Source of the DNA: Thamnidium elegans
Taxonomy: Eukaryota; Mucoromycota; Mucoromycetes; Mucorales; Mucoraceae
Direction: 5' to 3'
Length of the DNA: 64,000 bases
NCBI GenBank assembly: GCA_025201345.1
Contig: JAIXMG010000030.1
Coordinates: 310,001-374,000 of the forward strand
The position numbers were made by a program, and so were the translations under genes. Below, piece after piece: positions 24,408 to 35,334 of the stretch (position 1 is the stretch's first letter; every line of letters starts with the position of its first letter). The notes beneath the pieces were generated by a model, which worked only from the letters and a program-made list of their open reading frames with translations, had not been told where the DNA came from and did no database searches.

Positions 24408-26513
24408 ATGACAAAAACAGTTGGAGATTACATACTTGGAAAAAGTATTGGACGTGGTTCTTTCGCCTGTGTATACAAAGGCAGACATAAGGTTTTTTTT
24501 TAAAAAAAATTCCTTTTTTTTTAAATATGACGATGATTTTTAATATCCATTTTTACTTTTTTTTTAAAAAAAAAAAAAAGATAACCAATGAAGTTGTTGC
24601 TATAAAAGATATTTATGTTGAACGTACGCCACTAAAGTACTTGGAAATGGAAATTTCTATAATGAAAGAGATTAACCATTCGTATATTGTTAAACTTATT
24701 GACTGCATTGTACGCTACTACAAAAAAAAAAAAGAAAAAAGAAAAAAGAAAAAAAAGTGAGCTCTTTTATTCTAAAATAATATTATATTTTGTAGAGAAC
24801 TGAATCCCATGTTTATCTTATCATGGAATATTGTTCAATGGGTGACTTGAACTCTTATCTTTTAAACGAGCGCCAACAAAAGGGTATGTCTGAACTTGAC
24901 CTTTACCACTTCCTTGAACAGATGGGTAAATATATATATTTTGCTGCTGTTATAAGTTATTACTTTTTAGCTGATAGTGAAATATATCATAGCATCTGCA
25001 TTAAAATATTTAAGACAGAGAAACTTTGTACACCGAGATATTAAGCCGCAGGTAATATTAAACCTCCTTTTTTTTTAACGAAAAAAATATGTAACCAAGC
25101 AACCAAAAAACTATTAGAATATCTTACTTGTTCCTGGAAAGAATGGTAGATTACCAGACTTGAAAATATCAGATTTTGGATTCGCTAAATTCTTGGGTAC
25201 TACTGATTTAACCAACTCATATTGCGGATCACCCTTATATATGGCCCCTGAAGTAATTGCACGAAAGAGTTATGATGCTAAAGCAGATCTTTGGAGTACA
25301 GGAGTATTATTGTATGAAATGATGATGGGAAGAAAGCTTATTCAAACCAATCACATGTACGAACTTCAATCATTTCTCGATAACTACAACGATCAAGTAG
25401 ATTTCTCTGGTGCGCAATTTCATTTCAGTAACCAACTCAAAGACTTGATATCAAGCTTATTAAAAAAGAATGCGGCAGACAGAACTTGTTGTGAAGACTT
25501 TTTTTATCACGTTCAATTATTATTATGCCCTGAAAGCGATGATGATGAATATGTAGTTGTTAATACAAGTACCAGCTCTCTTGATTCTACTAGTATGAAC
25601 AGGTACTCGACTTCTGCACCAAATCAAAGAAAGTCACTTGATCCAAACCACTTTTCGTTTCAAGAACCGTTACCTATCAAACGTAGTAGAAAGTTTAGTG
25701 TTGGTTCTGCTAGTTCTGCTTTTACAAAGGCATTGTCTATTGCTTCTACTAAAATATTTGGTAGCAGTAGTAGTGAAACTAATTCTTCTCCTCCATCTCC
25801 TTTAACTCCCATGACCCCACTCTCTCAACAAAACACTGTTAGCTCCATCTTGTTGGAAGACATCACATTGGATAGATTATTGGTATCTTGTAAAGATACA
25901 ATTGAATCTGAACGTATTGCTGATATGATTACTGCTATTGAACATATCATTAGTTCAAACCCATACGATTATGAACAAATGATTGTATTAAATCAAAAAG
26001 TAAAGAGTTTATTAGAGTTTGGTATTAGTAAACTTTATTCTTATGAACAAGAACGAGTATGCTCCAATAAATTAATTGAATTGAATGTATGGATGGTTAG
26101 CAAGTTGAATGACTATCGAGATGTGACTCATGTAAAGGCGGATGTATGTGTTGAAAGATTATTGTATGACAAGGCACTAGAATTGGTAAATTCGTGTATG
26201 CAGCTTTTTTTTTTTAAAAAAAAAAGAAAATAGTCACTAACCACATAATGATATAGAGCCGAGAAGCAGCTATTAAACAGCTTATCCATGAAGATATTAA
26301 TTATTGTATTGAACAATATAAGGAATCGATACTTATACTAGAATCCATTATCATTGATGATTCACAAAATGTTATTGCAGATGACCAAGTTATTATCAAA
26401 AAGTGTAAGTATTTACTTAATTGAGGTATTTTATATATACTAACGAAATCTAAATAGTAATCGACTCGCTCCAATCAAGGTTAAATAATGTACTTGTTGG
26501 TATTCCAAACTAA
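24408..26513 (+). CDS. ATG1: ATG1/ULK-type autophagy serine/threonine kinase
   Basis: Seven exons (24408-24491, 24581-24709, 24796-24925, 24978-25051, 25118-26185, 26257-26404, 26458-26513) give 562 residues. The kinase domain starts at once: YILGKSIGRGSFACVYKG (glycine loop), VVAIKDI (lysine), IMEYCSMGDLNSYL, FVHRDIKPQN (catalytic loop), KISDFGFAKFL and CGSPLYMAPEVI. This is the ATG1/ULK pattern. A Ser-rich linker (about 290-385) is followed by helical C-terminal sequence from LEDITLDRLLVSCKDTIESE on, placed where Atg1 has its Atg13-binding MIT repeats. It is shorter than yeast Atg1 (about 900 aa), so it may be one of several paralogues. The first intron has an unusual all-T donor (GTTTTTTTTT). 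The kinase call is certain, the ATG1 name probable. Confidence 0.82.
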
Positions 26514-27017
26514 ATTATACTACACTTTGTACATACTACTTTTCTGATACCCTTGAACATACTATTCCATTCATCTGTAATTACATGCATACATATATCA
26601 AAGTTCGATTCCTTCTCTCCCTCTCTCTCTCTCTCTCTGTTATTTTATACGAATAAAATACAAACTCCGATGGCTCTTTTTTTTTAAAAAAAAAAAGAGC
26701 GCGATAAATAATTTTTTTCCCTTTCTTTTTTCTTCCATTTCTTTCTTTTTTATCTTTTTTTTTTTAAAACATACAAATATAAATTTTTGTATTGGTATTG
26801 GTATTGTTTATATAAACACACGTACAAAAAAAAAGGTAAAATATTAGAACCCAAAAAGTAAAAAGAAAAAAAACAAGAGATCAAACCAAAAAGAAAAAAC
26901 CGTCAAATAGTTTTTTTTTCTTCCCTCCCCTTTATTTTCAATTCGGATTCAGTTTGTATCGCCGCTTTCTCTACTTCTTGTTAAAAAAAACTAACCAAAG
27001 TATAACATAGAAAAAAA
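26514..27017. other. Intergenic region, 3' end of kinase and promoter of Zn2Cys6 gene
   Basis: No gene seen. Contains a CT repeat (26617-26640), a T-run/A-run hairpin GCTC-T...A-GAGC around 26672-26701 and a TTGGTATTGGTATTGG tandem near 26791-26808. Confidence 0.4.
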
Positions 27018-28290
27018 ATGCAGTCTATACCAGCTTATTATGCTTCAAACTATCCTCCAACCTCTCCATACCCAAATAACAATGTTAATACCACTGTAAC
27101 TACTTCATCACCTGGTACTGGTTCAACTGTAATGACTATTGCCAATCCTCCTCTATTGAGTGCCAATGCTATGTCTCCTATGAACCCAACTCTTTTAAAA
27201 AGAAACGATACTGGTACTATGGTAGTTAAGCGTAATCAAGTTAAAAATGCTTGTAGTAAGTATACTTTATTTTATTTTATCTCTTTTTTTTATATATGTA
27301 TATACAACTCGTTCAAGAAAAAAAAAAAAAAAAAAAGAGAAAGAAAAAATTTTATTGTTTTGATGACGACACTCCCAGCTAACATTTTTTTTTTTTTTCA
27401 CGTTAGCGAATTGTCAAAAGGCTTGTAAAAAATGTGATGATGCAAGACCTTGCCCACGTTGCATAAAATATGGTATCTCAGAGACTTGTGTCAACTCAGT
27501 TAGAAAGGAACGTAAAAAGGGCATTAAACGTGGTCCTTACAAGAGAAGACAAAAATCAAATGAAGAAACGAATAAATTACCTGCTGACAAAATGGAGTAT
27601 CGTACTAATGTTGTTATGGCTAATGATACCAATACTACCGATAATACCGCTGCTTCTGCTGCTGCTGCTGCTGCTGCCGCCGCTGCTGCTGCTGTAGTTA
27701 CTTCTGATTACGGATATCCATCAAATTTAACTCAATATACTCAATCCTATGATCCTTATCACTATGCTGCTACTGCCACTGCTGTTTATAATAATTCAAA
27801 AGATCAACAACAGCAACAACAACAGCAACAAAATCAACAGCAGCAACAAAACGTTTATATTGTTACACCTGGATATCCTAACTATCCTGTCTTGGTAGAT
27901 GGCAACACGACAAATGATGAAAATTCAAATGAATCTAATAATACGACCAACAATACATATTTTAACATTCAATCCAATGGTAATGGTAGTCCAGTTCTTA
28001 ATTCAGGTCCTCCACCTGCTCCTGGTGTTTATTACCAATCTTCTTCTTCAACTGCAAATGCGGCAGCAGCAGTAGCAGCAGTAGAGCAAGATATTAAAAA
28101 TGAAAAACATCAACCCATGACACCTGTTCCCAGTACTTCCAACTCTTCTGGCACTACTTCTCCTTCCGAAACTCCTCATGATGATGAAGAAGCCAAGTAC
28201 TCTCGTTTAACTCAATTGTGTTCTGCTGCTCTTCGCGAAAATAAAGAAGCCGAAGCTAAAGCAAACAAAGCAGTTAAGGAAGAAGAATAA
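27018..28290 (+). CDS. Zn(2)Cys(6) binuclear-cluster transcription factor
   Basis: Two exons (27018-27255, 27407-28290) give 373 residues. The intron splits the zinc cluster: KNAC ends exon 1 and TNCQKACKKCDDARPCPRC opens exon 2, followed by C six residues after GISE, giving six zinc-ligand cysteines. The basic run RKERKKGIKRGPYKRR after the cluster should contact DNA. N-terminal Ser/Thr/Pro-rich region, an alanine run (about 208-224) and a glutamine run (about 255-272) are low-complexity. A C-terminal charged helix ends the protein. No fungal-specific middle homology domain is seen. Target genes unknown. The 3' end converges on the mitochondrial carrier, 206 bp away. Confidence 0.88.
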
Positions 28291-28496
28291 CTCAAGAACA
28301 TATTAATCATCTTCTTTAAAGAAAAAAGGAAAAAAAAACTTATATAAAATAATAACAAAATAAAAAAAAATTATATTGCTTTTTATCTTTTTTTTTTATT
28401 TTCTTATGAAAATAAACCAATTCTTTTATTATTATACAATGATGGTCTGTGTGTGTTGTGTGTGGGGTTATTTTTTGACAGGGCAACTCCGATTTT

Positions 28497-29495
28497 TCAC
28501 CAGCCGTTTACTTGAAAAGCGCGGATAGAAAGTTCATAAGCAGTAAAAGTGGCACCAGCAGCAGGAATACTAAAACATTTATTAAGCATTTTTGAGTTTC
28601 AATAACTTTTTTTTTTTTTTTTTTTTTTTTTTACCTTCTTAATACAGTGGGTGTAAAGCCACGAAACAAACCAGCTAATCCATCTCGTGTATAAATACTT
28701 TTCAGCACCGAGGTGACGTAAAGCCCTCTAGGTGGTTTCTCTTGATTCTGTACAACAGATTTGACGACATCCAAAGGATAAGAAAATACCCAGTACCCAA
28801 TACCACCTACAGCACCAGCCGCCATCAACTCCACCACACTTGCCTCCTTTTCATTTTTAGTCAAGTACCTCTTGGTCATTTCAAAGCCACTGTAGAAACC
28901 AGCATAGGCAGGTATCTCACGTACAATGGTTGCCCACATACCACGAAACAATCCGTGTCGAATACCATCACGTTGGATTAAATATTTAGCACAATCAATG
29001 GGACCTGTAAAATGTTTAGCTCCGTTTACGGATTTGTTTCCAAACTGCGCTTGCATTTTGATCTTGAGTAGTTCTACAGGTGAAGCTAGTACACTGTTGA
29101 TAATACCAGCCCCAGCACCGGCAAGAGCAATCTTGTGAAGTGGGAGTAGTTGGTCAGGAGAGGTTTGTAAGCGCTGTTTGAGGTTGGAGTTGGCGGCAAA
29201 TAAAAGTGCGTTGACGGCTCCAATACCAATTAAGGGACTGGCCATGCCTTTGTAGAGCGCAAAGAAGCCTTCTTTTTGAATGGTTTGCAGTGTACAGTCC
29301 CAGGCTCCTTTGAACTTTCCGTGGTCGAGTTGGAGACGCACTTTGATCGTGTCAAGTGGTTGACCGACAAGTACGTTTGCCATACCACCAAAACTGTTTT
29401 TTTTTAGTTTTCTGTCTTTTAAAGGAGCGTATATTTATAAACTTTACTTTCCAGCAATAAAGTCTGCAGTAGCAGAAGTTGGTTTATTTGACATT
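28497..29495 (-). CDS. Mitochondrial carrier family protein (Ymc1/carnitine-carrier-like)
   Basis: Exons 29449-29495, 28635-29393 and 28497-28569. Three tandem carrier repeats each show the PX(D/E)XX(K/R) signature: QPLDTIKVRLQ, SPVELLKIKMQ and YPLDVVKSVVQ. Also GLFRGMWATIVREIPAYAGF and GLFRGFTPTVLR. This type moves organic or amino-acid-linked metabolites across the inner mitochondrial membrane; Ymc1 or acylcarnitine carriers are the closest in my judgement. The first exon has one surplus base: MSNKPTSATAD is in one frame and FIAGNFGG in the next, around TTTT at 29459-29462. All other junctions fit, so either a sequence error or a lesion. About 292 residues if corrected. Confidence 0.85.
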
Positions 29496-29679
29496 GCTTA
29501 CAAAAAACTTCGAGATGAAAGAAGAAGAAGAAAGAGATACAAAAAAAGGGGTTCAAAAAAAAAAAAAAAAAAAAAAAAAAAACTTATATGAGTGTAAAAT
29601 TGCGTGCTTTTACAGTAAAAAAAAAAATCCCACACCTCGTAAAGTTTTCATGACAAATCGAATTAGATTACCGCCTTTT

Positions 29680-31931
29680 TTAAGCTTCACATAATCCACT
29701 TGAAAATAAAGTTGTAGTCATAATCCAAACAATATGCAAAACAATTAACAAAGTACTAGGAGAATTTGATTCGTGCCAAAAATCAAGTAAAGCAAAAAAC
29801 AAGAGTGGATAAAGCGTAGTTGGTCTTGTAGAATAAGGTGAACAAGAATAAGTACAAGATGCAATCTATGGCGTATAACTTAATTTAGATCTGTATCCTA
29901 TCTTTTTTTTCTTTTCTTTTTTTTTTACCTTTAGTACGGCAGTCAGCGTTTTAATAGCTTTTGCAACTTGATCATCAGTAAGCCACTTTCTTTCCATTAA
30001 CACAGGTGAACCCAACAACAATCTCGGAGAAGTTTCTTCTGGCTCTGTATTCGTCATGACTGTATCACCTTCACCATCCAACTCATGATGTAATAACCTC
30101 TGTCGTTTTCTTAATTTTTCATTTAAATGTTCAATTACCGGCTGTTCCTTTTCTTTACCACGTTTTGTTGTGCCAGTACTACTACTTGTAACAGATCCAT
30201 CATCCTCATTTGGAGATTCTTTATTATCATCTTGTACAACGGTAGATGATTTATTATTTGTGTTCCAATCCTTTGGCATATCTTGAAATACAGTTGTATT
30301 ATCGTCTCTTTGAATACGTCGAATCTTGGATAGGATTTCGTTACAGGAAGGTCGTTTGGATGGATCGATGGATAATAACATTCGAATCAGCAGTTTAAGT
30401 TCGTTCGGTATATCGGATTGTAGTGTAGGGTCTTGCACTGCTTCTTTGTAGAGTTGCGAGCTGTGTGGGTAGATGTCAAATCGAGATGCTGGGAATCGGA
30501 CATCTTTAAATGACAGGATTTCGTTTCGCAGGATATCAACGTCTGCAATCACGCTGTAGGGAAGACGTGAATAACAAAGATAATAAAGAACCATGCCCAG
30601 TGACCACATATCTGCCTTAGGGGAATAATCGACTGTGTTTCGACCGCGTGGATCAAGTTTTGCGTGCTCCGGAGCCATGAATTCTAATGTACCTGTTGCG
30701 CCTGTGCGATTTTCATCGTCTTGCTCTGTTTCATCCAAATCCTCACACTCGCCAAAATCAGATATTAATACACGCGGGCTATATGATATATATGTCAGTT
30801 TTTTTTTTTTTCCTCGCAAAATAAATAAACTTACATGCCGCGATGCCCATTTCTATTTCTATCATCATACTGTAACAATAAATTAGGAGGTTTCAAATCC
30901 CTATGTACAATATTTTGCTGATGCAAATGCGCTAACCCTTGCACAATATCTAAAAACAAGGACCAAATTTCTGTCATTGTCAGTAACCTTTTTTCCTCGT
31001 GTACTACCGGTGAAGAGATATGGGATTCTTGTTCAAACGATGCTTGTTCTCTTAATTGCCGTTTGATACGCTCTCTTTTTAATTCCTTTGCTGTCATGGG
31101 TTTACTATTACTACTACTACCACTGCTACTACCACTACTACCACTAGCTCTTCGGGAAGTCTCAGATTTTGGGTTTACAGGCATCTCAAAGTATTCTTCT
31201 AGGTTACCTCCGTTTGCACATTCCATCAAGATAAATAAACAAGGTACCTCAGGTCCAAATGCGGTGAGTCGGTTATATTCTAACCAAGAGTGTTTGTAAC
31301 TGACGATGTTGGGGTGTCGTAATCGTTCGAGTAAATGGACCTCGCGAAGCATACGCACAAGCCATGGGTGGTTGTTACCGATAGCGACTTTTTTAATTGC
31401 GTATTTACCTAGTTTGACACCGTCCAGCATATGCTCACATAAAAAGACGCTGCCTCGAAAACCTTTACCAAGTTTGTTTACTTCAACGAAAAATTTGGAG
31501 TAGTAGCCTTGGTTGAATGCATTGGCGTTTAGGTTTTGGGCGCTTTGGGAGTTGATAGGGGAAGCTGAACTGAATGTACTGGATCGAGATTGAACGGGAG
31601 AACTATATTGAAGATGTTAGATATATGTTTTTTTTTAAAAAAAAAAGGAAGAAAACTTTTTTTACTTTGCGACTGAATTGGTTTGTGATGAAGCTAATAA
31701 ACGGAAATAATTTCTATCCATATAATCTGCTTCAAATACCTTTTTTTCTTTTTTATATAAAGGCATATACAATTATATTTTTTTTTTTTTTACTTTTTTT
31801 TTTTTTTTTTTACCTTTGGTTTTTTTATATCGTCGGTTAACGGACGATGACAGTACGGACACTCTTCGAGATCTTTTCCTAACTGTTTGAAATAATTAGT
31901 CTATCAACAAAAAAAATGTCTCCATGGCTAC

Positions 31932-31975
<44 letters not shown>

Positions 31976-32481
31976 TACTTGGATAGGTTTATCAGGAACT
32001 AAAGGACTTAGTCGACGGTTCGGTAAATACTTTTGAACTGTCACTGACTGATTATCTTGATTATATAATACAAGTTGTCCTCGTTGATTATCTCGACTAT
32101 ACATATAGAAAAACGTATCATTTTTTTAAAAAAAAAACCAGTGGATTTTTTTTTTTTTCGTACTTACGCTATAACAGCCCAATCATGATAAGGTACTAGT
32201 TCAAATTGGTGTTGTTGTTGAGAGGAATTCTCATGTTCAATAGCTAAAGGATGTCCAATGGAATGCGATCGTTGTCGTTTTGCAGAAGTTTCAAATAAAA
32301 CGGGCTGTGGACCTAAGAAATGGCGTGGACTATCTGGAGAAGGCCTGTAATCGCTAGGTAAATAAGGTAATGGTGTTGGGATTCTGTTATAGACTGAGTT
32401 GCTGCTGCTCACTAATGCTAATGCTTCGCCTCCTACTTTTGGTTCACTTGCTCTTCTCTTAGGTGAATTATTATTTTCCAT
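29680..32481 (-). CDS. IKS1: IKS1-like serine/threonine protein kinase
   Basis: Seven exons (32168-32481, 31979-32096, 31814-31900, 31666-31739, 30835-31602, 29929-30778, 29680-29865) give 798 residues. A Pro/Ser-rich N-terminus leads to a small Cys motif (ECPYCHRPL), then NQGYYSKFFVEVNKLGKGF (glycine loop), KYAIKKVAIG (lysine), FILMECANGGNLEEYF, NIVHRDLKPPNLLL, LISDFGECED and GTLEFMAPEH. NQGYY...FF.EV.KLG.GFRGSVFLC is the pattern I know from fungal Iks1. A kinase insert (about 430-470) is Ser-rich. The final exon encodes two hydrophobic stretches (TTLYPLLFFALLDFW and TLLIVLHIVWIMTTTLFS), suggesting membrane anchoring. Intron 2 begins with GTAAG followed by about 44 T. Function poorly known (yeast iks1 drug sensitivity). 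Confidence 0.85.
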
Positions 32482-32784
32482 ATTTACTTTTTAAGAAAAG
32501 GTTATGGGGGTGTGAAAAAATTATCGTGGTTTTTTTTAAAAAGCGGTCGTTTAATAAAGGGTCGGTCTTTTTTGGGAAAAGATTAATGCAAAAAAAGTAT
32601 TTATAGTTAATGCAGCTTACCTAAAATTCTCTCCTTTGAGTTATCACATACTGTTTCTCACTACTTATGAAACAGACAATACAAATTATTAAGTAATAAA
32701 TAGAATAATTTTTTAGCCATGAACAACTCTCCATTATATAATAAAAGAATCTCTTTTTTTATTTTATTATAAATATATTTTTAC
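32482..32784. other. Promoter side of the IKS1-like gene, otherwise empty
   Basis: About 300 bp of AT-rich sequence between the IKS1-like start and the relic at 32785. No gene or clear element seen. Confidence 0.35.
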
Positions 32785-33850
32785 TTATTCAGTAAAAGCA
32801 CCAGTATCAACACCACATTCAACGTCAGAAGTCCAAGTCTTAATATTAAGCTGGCGCATAGACATGCCTGTACCAGTCATACTTTTTATTTTGTTATTGG
32901 TGTCTCCCGAGTAACTTTTGATATATTCCTCGATATCGTCCAAAAGAAACTGAATAATTCCCAAGCCGATTTCTTTTGTATGGCTGGGCGGTAGATACAC
33001 CAGTTTCTTTAACAAGGCGTTAAAATGGCATTTAGAAGCTAAGGCCAACTTCAGCCTATCGCCATAGAGTTATTCTAGTTGTAAGAGCTCATTTTTACCT
33101 TGTTGGATACAGCTCTTTTGAGCTTGTCCGCCTTGGAAGATTTGACTCAGTAGTAGTTTTGGTCCTAGCAAATTCACCAAACCTTTCTCAGTTTCCATTA
33201 CCACTCGCAAGTCAAGTCGGTAATTTAAATTCCTGTCTTTGCAGTTTACAGATAAATTATCGCCCCTGTTTTGAAAAACTACTGTCCGTATATATGAACA
33301 AATACCATAAAATATACCTTACCACTGAATGAAAATCTGTCTTTTTTCACTCAAATATGGGGCCCCAGTACTTTATGATCGTTGATAATTCAGAGCACAT
33401 AGAAAAATACTGGTCGGCCAACATATGGTTTCTAAAGACATGTTGGTAGAAGCTATTAACAAATGTAAATTAGTGTTTCTTGTATTTTCAGCTTTTCGTA
33501 GGTACAGCTTACATTTGACGGTGAATGTCTTTAACCGCTCTTTGAAAAGGACTGGTAGCTTTGGACAGGCCGACAAAAGTATATAGGTCGGCACAGTTTC
33601 TTTCCCTGACCTATTGAAGAGAGTATAAACATTTAGTTTTACACACATTAGTATGTAATTTATTTGATGTATCACTAACTAACCGTTCTCACTTTAGAAG
33701 TAAAGGTATCACCAGAATTATCAATAACAGGTAAAGAATACAAGTACCTGTTAGCTAGAAAATTTTTGATATGGCAGCCACCTAATCGCTCGAGCTGAGG
33801 ATTGCATGTCGGGTTAGTTAGACATACAATCCCATTCTTAACTCTTGGTA
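32785..33850 (-). pseudogene. Degenerate copy of the WGP/DLR family
   Basis: Minus-strand pieces can be followed from RLGGCHIKNFLANRYLYSLP (about 33800-33720) through ERNCADLYTFVGLSKATSPF (about 33600) and LSTIIKYWGPIFE (near 33370). Then follow GDNLSVNCKDRNLNYRLDLR (about 33270), LLGPKLLLSQIFQGGQ, and finally the open stretch 33048-32785 (LASKCHFNALLKKLVYLPP ... GIIQFLLDDIEEYIKSYSG). The order WGP, then GD..SV.C, then DLR parallels the 480-2159 relic. Frames change and stops interrupt, so it is non-functional. Function of the ancestral protein unknown. Confidence 0.5.
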
Positions 33851-33940
33851 AACCACCAGTGCCAATTTATAACGTAATTTGTTTATAGTTTTTTTGGTGC
33901 ACCACACCATAAGTGCCAATTTAAGGAAATTCCTGCGTTG
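33848..33940. repeat. Dispersed non-coding repeat with two GTGCCAATTTA boxes
   Basis: Contains CCAGTGCCAATTTATAACG and, after GGTGCACCACACC, a second box AAGTGCCAATTTAAGG followed by AAATTCCTGCGTTGA. The same arrangement is seen at 45335-45410 (GAGCCAATTTATGATT, GGTGCATCAC, GGTGCCGATTTAGGG, AAATTCCTGCATTGA). It interrupts the family relic here. Probably an element end. Confidence 0.55.
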
Positions 33941-34205
33941 AATGGTCATAGCTAGTTGCAAATGTTTCCTTTCTTGGTTGAACAAGTCTTTAAAAAGAAT
34001 CAGTAGCTGAAAGGAGGATGACCTTGAGGCAAATTCTGCTAGATATAGATGCTGTGGCGTGTTTGTAACGGGCTGATACTTATCTAAATACATCAATTAC
34101 TGGAGTCATCACGGTCAATGTAAATATGCCAACCTTATTCTTGCTAAAACAGTTTTTTAAGTGCCACAATTAACAGAAAAAAAAATTTAAAATAGTGGTG
34201 TTAAA

Positions 34206-34478
34206 GGAAACCATGAGGAGTTTAAAGGGCAGTACCTTGTAATACATGGTGTATTCGTTCGCACCACTGGCGATATCCAGAAATATATAGAATATTACAG
34301 TTATGTTTATATATATCTTCTTGCGTACTCCCCGGGGCTGAACATAGTAGAGCAATTTTGGTCTGTCTACAAGAATTAGGTCAACAAACGTAAGCTATTT
34401 GATAAAGAAACTTCAACAATAGAAATTAAATATGCTGATAGCCAGGCTCTTATTATTTATGAACAAAACCGCTGTTTT
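34206..34478 (+). pseudogene. Tc1/mariner-type transposase remnant (C-terminal part)
   Basis: Translation of the plus strand gives FKGQYLVIHGVFVRTTGDI, then LLAYSPGLNIVEQFWSVYKN, a stop at 34377, and further homologous sequence (KRKLFDKETSTIEIKYA). The Y-SPxLNxxExFW segment is the classic end of the DDE catalytic core. The second catalytic aspartate, normally in a V(I/M)DN motif, is His here (VIH). A short, dead fragment. Confidence 0.7.
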
Positions 34479-34551
34479 TTTTAAAAGAAAAAAATAGGTA
34501 GGCTAATCACAATGATAAAAAAAAGGGGTTTATTTAAAAAGAAAAAGAAAT

Positions 34552-35334
34552 CTATAATTTAGCAAATACAGTACTAGAAAGTATTTTATGAACGTACTCC
34601 CAATTACTGTCTTTCTTTATAGCTAACAGTTTCATACCACGCACAGCATTAGGAGCAATCTGTCGTTGTGTAACATCATCCACCAAAAAGCGTTGTAAAA
34701 ACAACAAGGATTCATTTAAACAATCTTCATCTCGTTCTACAACTAAATCCACCAAACCATGTTCAAAAGCTTCTTTCGCATACACTTTTTGTCCACCAGC
34801 CATCCAAATCAACGCCCTTTTTTTACCTACACTCGACACCAATCGAGCCATACCGCCCCACGGAGAACTGACTCCCATACGCGTCTGTACAAAGTGAATA
34901 AATCCTGATTGTTGTGACATACACACAAAATCAAACGCTGTAATCAATTCAGATCCACCTCCAATTGATCCACCGATGGCAATACCCAACGTAATCAATG
35001 GCAACTTTGTTAACCTATCAATAGCATCATACATCAATTGATTTAATGACATGGCATCTTCTGCACTTGTAAGATACTCTCGTGCAAAACTTAAATCTAA
35101 TCCTGCACAAAATGATTTTAATCCACCACCCATAAATATAACCGCTACCAAGTCTTGTGTATTTTGTTCAAGTTGAGTTATAACATGATAAAATTCTACC
35201 ATCATTTTTCCGGAAAGCGCATTGTGTCGTTTAACATTGTCAAATGTAACAAGTGCTACGCCTGGTTGGTAGGTCAAGTCTAGTCGAACGGTACCTTGGC
35301 CTTTATCTGTAAAGTTACTTATGATTGAGTTCAT
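34552..35334 (-). CDS. Enoyl-CoA hydratase family, ethylmalonyl-CoA decarboxylase (ECHDC1)-like
   Basis: Single exon, 260 residues. Crotonase-fold motifs: RHNALSGKMMVEFYHVI, the first oxyanion-hole loop GGGLKSFCAGLDL, and the second IGGSIGGGSELITAFDFVC. RMGVSSPWGGMARLVSSVG follows. The pattern (SLNQLMYDAIDRLTKLPLI, SPWGG.ARLV) is closest to ECHDC1, which decarboxylates ethylmalonyl-CoA formed by carboxylase side reactions; this narrower call is from memory. It lacks an obvious mitochondrial presequence, as expected for a cytosolic enzyme. The frame is open upstream to 35418, but the ATG at 35334 gives the usual start. The only intact gene in the 32.8-38 kb repeat-rich stretch. Confidence 0.85.
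   Translation of the reverse strand: MNSIISNFTDKGQGTVRLDLTYQPGVALVTFDNVKRHNALSGKMMVEFYHVITQLEQNTQDLVAVIFMGGGLKSFCAGLDLSFAREYLTSAEDAMSLNQLMYDAIDRLTKLPLITLGIAIGGSIGGGSELITAFDFVCMSQQSGFIHFVQTRMGVSSPWGGMARLVSSVGKKRALIWMAGGQKVYAKEAFEHGLVDLVVERDEDCLNESLLFLQRFLVDDVTQRQIAPNAVRGMKLLAIKKDSNWEYVHKILSSTVFAKL

Noticed and set aside
26588..26612. tRNA T-loop-like AGTTCGATTCC
   Set aside because: No matching A-box or cloverleaf upstream; lies in a 3' intergenic CT-rich region.
33373..34096. Independent minus-strand genes (100 and 92 codons)
   Set aside because: They are frames through the decayed WGP/DLR relic and an interrupting repeat; the coherent homology lies in other frames.
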